The translations under genes and the position numbers were made by a program. Shown piece after piece: positions 6,256 through 11,381 of a stretch of 18,521 nucleotides of DNA (within the stretch, counting starts at the first letter, position 1; each line of letters starts with the position of its first letter). A model generated the notes under the pieces. That model worked only from the letters and a program-made list of their open reading frames with translations, was not told the DNA's origin and searched no databases. The DNA comes from Bifidobacterium breve (GTDB lineage: Bacteria > Actinomycetota > Acidimicrobiia > IMCC26256 > PALSA-555): assembly GCA_945889545.1 (NCBI GenBank), contig CAMDCC010000018.1, forward strand, positions 1 through 18,521, in the 5' to 3' direction.

Positions 6256-6717
6256 ATGATCCCGGTCAAGCGACTCAACCACGCGGTGCTGTACGTGCGC
6301 GACGCAGCGATCGCCGCGGCGTTCTACCAAGAGGCATTCGGCTTCGAAGTGGTCGCCGAGATGTCCGGTGCCGCCTTCCTGCGCGCCGCCGGCTCCGACA
6401 ATCACCACGACCTCGGACTGTTCTCGGTTGGAGCCAATGCACAAGGCCCGACTCGTGGCGCGGTCGGCCTGTACCACCTCGCCTGGCAGGTGGACTCGAT
6501 CAACGATCTCGTGACCGGGCGCGAGACGCTCGGGCGACTCGGTGCGCTGTCCGGCGAGAGCGACCATGGCGCCACGAAGTCGTTGTACGGGCACGATCCC
6601 GACGGCAACGAGTTCGAGGTGATGTGGATGGTCCCGCGAGAACAGTGGGGCGAATACGAGAACGCAGCCCCGGTCGCGCCGCTGGATCTCGACGCCGAAG
6701 TGGCGCGGCACGGCTAA
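6256..6717 (+). CDS. VOC-family (glyoxalase/dioxygenase fold) metalloprotein
   Basis: A 153-residue protein with the vicinal oxygen chelate fold. LNHAVLYVRDAAIAAAFYQEAFGFEVV (7-33) is the first beta-alpha-beta module, with His9 as the likely metal ligand. LYHLAWQVDSINDLV (72-86) gives His74, and GHDPDGNEFEVMWM (112-125) gives Glu121. The pattern resembles catechol-2,3-dioxygenase-like and glyoxalase-like members; the substrate cannot be inferred. The ATG at 6256 has a strong ribosome-binding site, AACAGGAGGCAACAC, directly before it; in-frame codons upstream belong to the cysteine desulfurase region in another frame and are not coding. The C-terminal tail after Trp131 (GEYENAAPVAPLDLDAEVARHG) is an extra extension. 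It follows the Fe-S genes but a 15-bp inverted repeat intervenes, so co-transcription is uncertain. Confidence 0.88.
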   Translation: MIPVKRLNHAVLYVRDAAIAAAFYQEAFGFEVVAEMSGAAFLRAAGSDNHHDLGLFSVGANAQGPTRGAVGLYHLAWQVDSINDLVTGRETLGRLGALSGESDHGATKSLYGHDPDGNEFEVMWMVPREQWGEYENAAPVAPLDLDAEVARHG

Positions 6718-6720
6718 CGG

Positions 6721-6758
6721 CCATAGGTAGTTACGCGAGAGGGATGGCTCGATAGTCT
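6721..6758 (+). promoter_or_regulatory. Leaderless promoter of the DUF169 gene with CCATAGGTAG motif
   Basis: TAGTCT at 6753-6758 ends six bases before the ATG at 6765, as for a leaderless transcript. CCATAGGTAG at 6721-6730 is an exact copy of the 10-mer before the SufR-like gene and is framed by TAAC-N11-GTTA. Here it lies about where a -35 region would be. It may mark a gene controlled by the same regulator; this is inference from two copies. Confidence 0.45.
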
Positions 6759-6764
6759 GCGGCC

Positions 6765-7490
6765 ATGCCTACAACTCAGGATTGGTCTGCGCTCGCGACG
6801 GATCTCCACGACGCGCTCGCCCTCAACACGGCGCCCATCGCGATCACGTTTTCCGACGCGCGGCCCGACGGTGTCAGCAGCTTCGACGCACCGATGCCCG
6901 AACCGATGCCCGACGGCCGCACCGGCCGAGTGCCTGCCGGGTGTGTGTTCTGGATGAAGGCCGCCGAGTCGACCTTCTCGACCGTTGCCGAAGATCACGG
7001 CAACTGCTCGGTCGGGAGCATGACGCACGGCTTCAAGACCCTCGACGAAGTCGCCGGCAACTCCGACGTCGCCGCGCTGCTGGAGACGGGCTGGGTAACC
7101 ATGGACGTGGTGCCGCAGATCCCCGTCGTGAGCGAGAAGCCCGGCGCAGTCACCTATGGGCCACTCGCCGACACGCCGGCCGACCCCGACGTGGTCCTGC
7201 TCCGACTGAACGCCAAGCAACTGATGGTGCTGTCGGACGCGCTGCCCGGACTCCGCATCGAAGGCAAGCCGCAATGTCATATCGTCGCGGTCGCCAAGGA
7301 GCAGGGTGAGATCGCAGCGAGCGTGGGCTGCGCGCTGAGCCGCGTGCGCACCGGCATGTCGGCGAACGAGATGACGTGTGCAATCCCGGCATCGAAGCTC
7401 GCCGGTGTGCTCGACACCGTGCAGAAGAACGCGGTGGCCGACACCGCCGTCGCCCGTTACGCCGCCGAAGACGCCAAGCGCTTCCAATAA
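6765..7490 (+). CDS. DUF169 family protein
   Basis: A 241-residue protein that I recognise as DUF169 from its overall pattern: an N-terminal ALNTAPIAITF (18-28), VPAGCVFWMKAAE (56-68), HGNCSVGSMTHGF (78-90), a central VVPQIPVVSEKPGAVTYGPL and DPDVVLLRLNAKQLMVL, then CHIVAVAKEQGEIAASVGCALSR and MSANEMTCAIP. The function of the family is not established to my knowledge. Five cysteines (60, 81, 171, 189, 205) sit in the conserved-looking segments, which would allow a metal or cluster site. There is no signal peptide or membrane segment. The ATG follows a TAGTCT box by six bases. Gene position between Fe-S assembly genes and a shared 10-mer with the SufR-like promoter hint at an iron-sulfur link, but this is unproven. 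Confidence 0.8.
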   Translation: MPTTQDWSALATDLHDALALNTAPIAITFSDARPDGVSSFDAPMPEPMPDGRTGRVPAGCVFWMKAAESTFSTVAEDHGNCSVGSMTHGFKTLDEVAGNSDVAALLETGWVTMDVVPQIPVVSEKPGAVTYGPLADTPADPDVVLLRLNAKQLMVLSDALPGLRIEGKPQCHIVAVAKEQGEIAASVGCALSRVRTGMSANEMTCAIPASKLAGVLDTVQKNAVADTAVARYAAEDAKRFQ

Positions 7491-7505
7491 CTTCGGTCGC
7501 TCGTT

Positions 7506-7528
7506 GCGGCGCAGGGTACCTGCGCCGC
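7506..7528. terminator. GC-rich hairpin between converging DUF169 and nfuA-like genes
   Basis: GCGGCGCAGG (7506-7515) and CCTGCGCCGC (7519-7528) pair perfectly over 10 bp around a GTA loop, with two possible G-U pairs outside. The hairpin lies in the 97-base gap between two converging genes and could end transcription from both sides. A weaker CTCGC/GCGAG stem follows at about 7533-7548. There is no U tract. Confidence 0.6.
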
Positions 7529-7587
7529 GGGCACTCGCTCCCTGGCGAGCACCTCCGCTCCGCGTCGTTGCCGCGCGGTCGTACCAA

Positions 7588-8223
7588 CTACTTCTTGGCG
7601 GCCTCGTAGTAGGGGTTTGAACCTGACGCGTGGTCGGTGACGTCGACGACGCGCGAGATCTCCGGGATGCCTTCGAGGATCGCGACCTCGATGCCCTGGC
7701 TCAGGGTGACCGCGGCCATGCCGCAGCCCTGGCACCCACCACCCATGCGCACATAGGCCACGTCGTCTTCAACAGCCACGAGCTCGGCGTACCCGCCATG
7801 GGCCGCGATTGCGGGGTTGATCTCGGTGTCGAGGATGGCCAACACCTTCTGCGGAAGCTCCCCAGAGAGGTCGGGCGCGGGTCGGTCGGCGCCCCATGCC
7901 GGCGCCGGCGCCGGCGCTGGCTGGTTCGGGTTCTTCATGACCATGCCGGCGCCCGTGAAGTCGAGCGTGGCACCCGACAGCTTCTCGACGCTGTCGTGAT
8001 CGATCACGATCGAGAGGTCGTCGTGGCGCTGGACCACCCCCTCGCCCGCGGCGTCTTCTAGGGGGCGCAGCTCCATCGTGTACGTGTAGGCGCCGTTGGC
8101 CTCGCCGCTGACCTCGATCCAGAGCCCGAGGGTCTCGGCATCTGGCTCGGAGCTTCGGACCTCGACGATCTTGCTGCGCGCTTCGTCGGTCAGCTTCACT
8201 AGCGGTTCCACAAGGTCGCTCAT
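7588..8223 (-). CDS. nfuA: NfuA-like iron-sulfur carrier (A-type-like plus NifU C-terminal domain)
   Basis: A 211-residue Fe-S carrier. Residues 8-100 resemble an A-type (IscA/HesB) domain without its cysteines (ARSKIVEVRSSEP, LGLWIEVSG, DFTGAGMVMKNPN), as in NfuA. After a PAPAPAPAWG linker, residues 122-195 form a NifU/Nfu domain with LDTEINPAIAAHGGYAELV and GGCQGCGMAAVTL. Cys164 and Cys167 are the cluster-binding CxxC used in a homodimer. The start is ATG 8223, not any of the in-frame codons upstream: the A-type domain begins there, and TATCAT (8236-8231) ends seven bases before it, giving a leaderless transcript. It converges on the DUF169 gene and would deliver clusters from the cysteine desulfurase pathway to targets such as aconitase or the radical SAM enzyme; these targets are inferred. 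Confidence 0.9.
   Translation of the reverse strand: MSDLVEPLVKLTDEARSKIVEVRSSEPDAETLGLWIEVSGEANGAYTYTMELRPLEDAAGEGVVQRHDDLSIVIDHDSVEKLSGATLDFTGAGMVMKNPNQPAPAPAPAWGADRPAPDLSGELPQKVLAILDTEINPAIAAHGGYAELVAVEDDVAYVRMGGGCQGCGMAAVTLSQGIEVAILEGIPEISRVVDVTDHASGSNPYYEAAKK
7898..7917. repeat. GCCGGC microsatellite in the nfuA linker
   Basis: Three copies of GCCGGC plus GC encode the Pro-Ala linker between the two NfuA domains. Copy number could vary by slippage in steps that keep the frame. The repeat is self-complementary. Confidence 0.6.
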
Positions 8224-8230
8224 GTGACCA

Positions 8231-8236
8231 ATGATA
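8231..8236 (-). promoter_or_regulatory. -10 box of leaderless nfuA-like promoter
   Basis: TATCAT on the minus strand ends seven bases before the nfuA ATG at 8223. It lies inside the short overlap zone with the divergent ATP-grasp gene, so the two promoters must be intertwined. AATGAT on the plus strand (8230-8235) ends six bases before GTG 8242 and may be the opposing -10. Confidence 0.5.
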
Positions 8237-8241
8237 CGCAG

Positions 8242-9453
8242 GTGCCGAGGGTGCTTCTTCTGTTGCCGACCGCCACCTACCGGGCGGCTGATTTCATCGC
8301 TGCCGCGAGGGCGCTCGGCGCTGAGGTGGTCGTGGCGTCCGAGGAGCAGCCTGTGTTGTCCGAGACCATGGGCGATCGAGCTGTCGTCGTCCCACTCGAC
8401 GATCCCGAACGCGGCGCTTCGGCCATCGACGCGCTCGATGCCCGACGAGGCATCGATGCCGTCATCGCCGTCGACGATCAGGGCGTGCTCGTCGCCGCGC
8501 ACGCAGGCGAGCGGCTCGGCTTCCCGCACAATCCGCCGGATGCAGTGGCCCGAACTCGCGACAAGGCGGCGATGCGCACCGCGTTCATGGCCGCGGAAGT
8601 TCCTCAGCCGCGCTTCGAGATCTTCGACGACCCCAACAACGTCCCCGACGTCGGCTTCCCGTGCGTCATCAAGCCCGTGGGACTCTCCGCGAGCCGCGGA
8701 GTGATCCGGGCCGACGACGCGCCTGCGGCGCGCGTCGCGGCGCAGCGTGCGCTCGACATCGCCGGTGGCGGAGTGCTGCTGGCCGAGGAGTATGTGCCCG
8801 GCGCCGAACTCGCCCTCGAAGGACTGCTGCGCGACGGACAGCTGGAAGTGCTTGCGCTGTTCGACAAGCCCGACCCACTCGAGGGTCCGTACTTCGAGGA
8901 GACGATCTACGTGACGCCCGCCCGGGTCACCGCTGACGTGCAGAATCGCGTCGAGCGCGTGGTTGCGGACGCCGCGGCGGCGCTCGGCTTGCGAGAGGGG
9001 CCGGTACACGCCGAGGTACGAGTGCACGACGACCGCGTGTGGGTGATCGAGGTTGCCGCGCGGTCGATCGGCGGATTGTGTGCCCGAGCGTTGCGCTTCG
9101 GCGCGGGGATCAGTCTCGAAGAGGTGATCCTGCGGCATGCGCTCGGCCAAGACCTGGCCTTTGGGCAGGCAGGTGGCCTGGCTCGCGAGACGATGGCGTC
9201 GGGAGTGATGATGCTGCCGATCCGCACCGCCGGGCGGCTCATCGGCGTGCACGGTCAGGACGTGGCCAAGGCCGTTCCAGGCGTCGTCGGGCTCGAGATC
9301 ACGATCGTGCCTGGACGCGAGGTTCGGCCCTTGCCAGAAGGCGACCGCTATCTCGGCTTCCTGTTCGCGCGAGCCGAAAGCCCCGACGCGGTCGAAGCAG
9401 CACTTCGGGCCGCGCACGCAAAGCTCGTGGTGAATATCGACGCGCACGGCTGA
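8242..9453 (+). CDS. ATP-grasp carboxylate-amine ligase
   Basis: A 403-residue enzyme of the ATP-grasp superfamily, which joins a carboxylate (via acyl phosphate) to an amine or similar nucleophile. An N-terminal preATP-grasp region (VLLLLPTATYRAADFIAAARALGAEVVVAS) is followed by RDKAAMRTAF (106-115, Lys108), FPCVIKPVGLSASRGVIRA (139-157, nucleotide-binding Lys144), LLAEEYVPGAEL (179-190, adenine-contacting Glu-Glu), and the Mg-binding HAEVRVHDDRVWVIEVAARSIGG (256-278). The C-terminal region (MMLPIRTAGRLIGVHG, IVPGREVRPLPEGDRYLGFLFA) resembles the last domain of L-amino-acid ligase-type members. I choose GTG 8242 (MPRVLLLLP); GTG 8224 would place the start inside the nfuA promoter and GTG 8251 is also possible. 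The radical SAM gene begins 35 bases downstream, so the two probably act on one substrate, which is unknown. Confidence 0.88.
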   Translation: MPRVLLLLPTATYRAADFIAAARALGAEVVVASEEQPVLSETMGDRAVVVPLDDPERGASAIDALDARRGIDAVIAVDDQGVLVAAHAGERLGFPHNPPDAVARTRDKAAMRTAFMAAEVPQPRFEIFDDPNNVPDVGFPCVIKPVGLSASRGVIRADDAPAARVAAQRALDIAGGGVLLAEEYVPGAELALEGLLRDGQLEVLALFDKPDPLEGPYFEETIYVTPARVTADVQNRVERVVADAAAALGLREGPVHAEVRVHDDRVWVIEVAARSIGGLCARALRFGAGISLEEVILRHALGQDLAFGQAGGLARETMASGVMMLPIRTAGRLIGVHGQDVAKAVPGVVGLEITIVPGREVRPLPEGDRYLGFLFARAESPDAVEAALRAAHAKLVVNIDAHG

Positions 9454-9475
9454 ATCGGTCCATGCTCGCGGCCAC

Positions 9476-9481
9476 TACCGT
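9476..9481 (+). promoter_or_regulatory. Possible internal leaderless promoter before the radical SAM gene
   Basis: TACCGT ends seven bases before ATG 9489, matching the spacing at other starts in the window. It would allow the radical SAM gene to be made independently of the ATP-grasp gene. A GAGG lies too close to the ATG to act as a normal ribosome-binding site. Confidence 0.3.
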
Positions 9482-9488
9482 CGAGGTG

Positions 9489-10856
9489 ATGCGCGTCCTG
9501 CTCGTGACCACCTATGAGCTCGGACATCAGCCGTTGCTCATCGCCGCTCCGGCCGCGCGCCTGCGCGAAGGCGGTCACGATGTGCGCTGCCTCGACCTGT
9601 CGATCCAGCCGTGGGATCCAGACCTGGTCGAGTGGGCCGAGCGAATCGCGTTCTCCGTGCCCATGCACACCGCGATGCGAATCGCGCGCCAGGCGATCGC
9701 GCTCGTCCGCAAGCAGCGACCGGAGCTCCCCGTCGCGTGCTTCGGCCTGTACGGACCGTTCATGGACGACGTGGCCGATCACGTGCTGGGCGGCGAGACC
9801 GACGTCGCGATCGTCGACTGGATCGAAGGCCGCGCCGACCAAGACGCTGCATCGGGCGCAATCGTGGTGCACCTCGGCCGCGAGGCCGCGCGAGTCGGCG
9901 CGCCGATACCTGCCCGCGACTTGCTCCCCCCACTCGATCAGTACGCGCGCCTCGCGATCGGCGGCGAGGAACGAGTGGTCGGCTACGTAGAGGCCAGCCA
10001 CGGTTGCGCCCATCGCTGTCGGCACTGCCCCGTGCCGGTGATCTACGACGGTCGGTTGCGTGTCGTAGAACTCGACACGGTCCTCGCCGACGCCGGGCAG
10101 CAGATCGCGGCCGGCGCACAACACATCACGTTCGGCGATCCCGACTTCCTCAATGGTGCACACCACTCACTCCGCATCGTCCGCGCGCTTCACGAGCGAC
10201 ACCCCGATGTCACCTTCGACTGCACGGTGAAGGTCGAGCACGTGCTGCACCACGAGAGCATCTGGGCCGAGATGGCCGAAGCCGGATGCCTCTTCGTCGT
10301 GTCGGCCTTCGAGTCGGTCGACAACGCGACGCTCGAACGACTCGACAAGGGCCACACCGCAGCCGATGCAGGACGTGCCGTAGCGCTGCTGCGAGAGCAC
10401 GGTATCGAGATCCGTCCATCGTGGATGCCGTTCACGCCATGGACCACGTTGGAGCAGGTCCAGAACTTGTTGGAGTTCGTCGCCGAGCACGACCTCGTCG
10501 GCAACGTCGATCCGGTGCAGTACACGATCCGACTCCTGTTGCCCGAGGGGTCGCTGCTGTTGGAGCATCCGGATCTCGCCCCACATCTCGGGCCGTACGA
10601 CACCGAGCGGTCGAGCTACCTGTGGACGTCAGGCGATCCGGCGATGGACCTGCTCCAACTCGAGCTGGCTGCGATCGTCGAGCGTCGCCAAACCGCGGGC
10701 GACGACATCCCGACCATCTATCAAGCGCTCCGGGCTGCGTGCGACCTCCCGGAGATCGCGGTCAACGCCGACACGAGCCGACCGCGCCTCACCGAACCGT
10801 GGTTCTGCTGCGCCGAACCGAACGCCGAGCAGCTCGGAGGGATCGCCGAGCGCTGA
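9489..10856 (+). CDS. B12-binding-like radical SAM enzyme with CCAEP tail
   Basis: A 455-residue radical SAM enzyme. Residues 1-150 resemble a B12-binding-type Rossmann region (MRVLLVTTYELGHQPL, GGHDVRCLDLSIQPWDPDLVEWA, VACFGLYGPFMDDVADHVLGGETD), although no DxHxxG cobalamin His is obvious. The core has VEASHGCAHRCRHCPVP (167-183), with Cys173, Cys177 and Cys180 holding the 4Fe-4S cluster, then ITFGDPDFLNG (213-223) and VVSAFESVDNATLERLDKGHT (270-290), as in MiaB/BchE-like members. The C-terminus is RLTEPWFCCAEPNAEQLGGIAER. This matches a family I recall as CUAEP/CCAEP-tail radical SAM (seleno)proteins, in which the first tail Cys may be selenocysteine; here both codons are TGC (10806-10811). 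ATG 9489 is chosen; ATG 9462 (MLAATTVEV) is an alternative. It follows the ATP-grasp gene by 35 bases. Substrate unknown. Confidence 0.88.
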   Translation: MRVLLVTTYELGHQPLLIAAPAARLREGGHDVRCLDLSIQPWDPDLVEWAERIAFSVPMHTAMRIARQAIALVRKQRPELPVACFGLYGPFMDDVADHVLGGETDVAIVDWIEGRADQDAASGAIVVHLGREAARVGAPIPARDLLPPLDQYARLAIGGEERVVGYVEASHGCAHRCRHCPVPVIYDGRLRVVELDTVLADAGQQIAAGAQHITFGDPDFLNGAHHSLRIVRALHERHPDVTFDCTVKVEHVLHHESIWAEMAEAGCLFVVSAFESVDNATLERLDKGHTAADAGRAVALLREHGIEIRPSWMPFTPWTTLEQVQNLLEFVAEHDLVGNVDPVQYTIRLLLPEGSLLLEHPDLAPHLGPYDTERSSYLWTSGDPAMDLLQLELAAIVERRQTAGDDIPTIYQALRAACDLPEIAVNADTSRPRLTEPWFCCAEPNAEQLGGIAER

Positions 10857-10883
10857 ACGCTCACTCCTCGATCGGTGACTGAC

Positions 10884-11381
10884 TCAGTCGGCGATGTAGC
10901 TCAGTGACTGCACCTGAAATCCGGCGGCGACGCTCCCGGCGACAGCAAGGATCACCGCGCCGCCTTCGTACGTGGACCCACATTGCTTCACCGCCGGATC
11001 GTTCCCCGCGCAACCCTGGAACGTGTACACCGCGCCGGCACCGCTGGTCTGGAAGATCGTCGTGACTGCAGCGGGGAGCGCACACCGGGCCGCGGCGGCT
11101 TGATCGCCAGCGATCCACGCGTCGACGAACGACATCGCCGCTTCCTCGGGAGTCGCGCAGATGATGCCGACGGTGACCGAAGGTGAGGAAGCCAGGGAGG
11201 TGGACGTCGACGGCGAGTTCGTGGAGGTGGTGGTGGAACTCGTCGTAGTTGCTGACACCCCGACGGTCGTGTCCCCGTCACCGCTCACCACGAGGACGGT
11301 CCCGACTGCAACGAGCAGGAACACCAGGAGTCCGACCCCACCGAGCATCCAACGCTCACGCGTCACGCGCGGCTCCACCAT
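10884..11381 (-). CDS. Small membrane-anchored protein with Ser/Thr-rich linker, unknown function
   Basis: A 165-residue protein I do not recognise. It has a positively charged start (MVEPRVTRERW), one membrane helix at about 12-33, a Ser/Thr-rich low-complexity stretch (about 44-70) and an extracytoplasmic C-terminal domain (71-165) with four cysteines (75, 100, 124, 134) that could form two disulfides. The segment ATPEEAAMSFVDAWIAGDQAAAARCAL resembles the start of small NTF2-like or DUF4878-type domains in secreted actinobacterial proteins, followed by YTFQGCAGND; this is only a weak likeness. The ATG at 11381 lies inside the last codons of aconitase, an overlap of 26 bases, so translation may be coupled. 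It converges on the radical SAM gene; the 27 bases between them hold only a small TGACTCA-centred palindrome. Confidence 0.75.
   Translation of the reverse strand: MVEPRVTRERWMLGGVGLLVFLLVAVGTVLVVSGDGDTTVGVSATTTSSTTTSTNSPSTSTSLASSPSVTVGIICATPEEAAMSFVDAWIAGDQAAAARCALPAAVTTIFQTSGAGAVYTFQGCAGNDPAVKQCGSTYEGGAVILAVAGSVAAGFQVQSLSYIAD

Noticed and set aside
8224..9447. Upstream extension of the nfuA-like frame to 619 residues
   Set aside because: It is antisense to the ATP-grasp gene; the A-type domain begins at ATG 8223 and a leaderless promoter precedes it.
9039..9488. Fusion of the radical SAM frame with the preceding 150 codons
   Set aside because: Those codons lie within the ATP-grasp gene in another frame and read as Arg-rich shadow sequence.
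10806..10811. Selenocysteine in the radical SAM tail
   Set aside because: Both tail codons are TGC, not TGA, so no recoding is needed here.
10877..10889. GACTGACTCAGTC palindrome between the converging radical SAM and membrane-protein genes
   Set aside because: Arms of six bases around a single base cannot form a hairpin loop, and the site is too short to call an operator or terminator.
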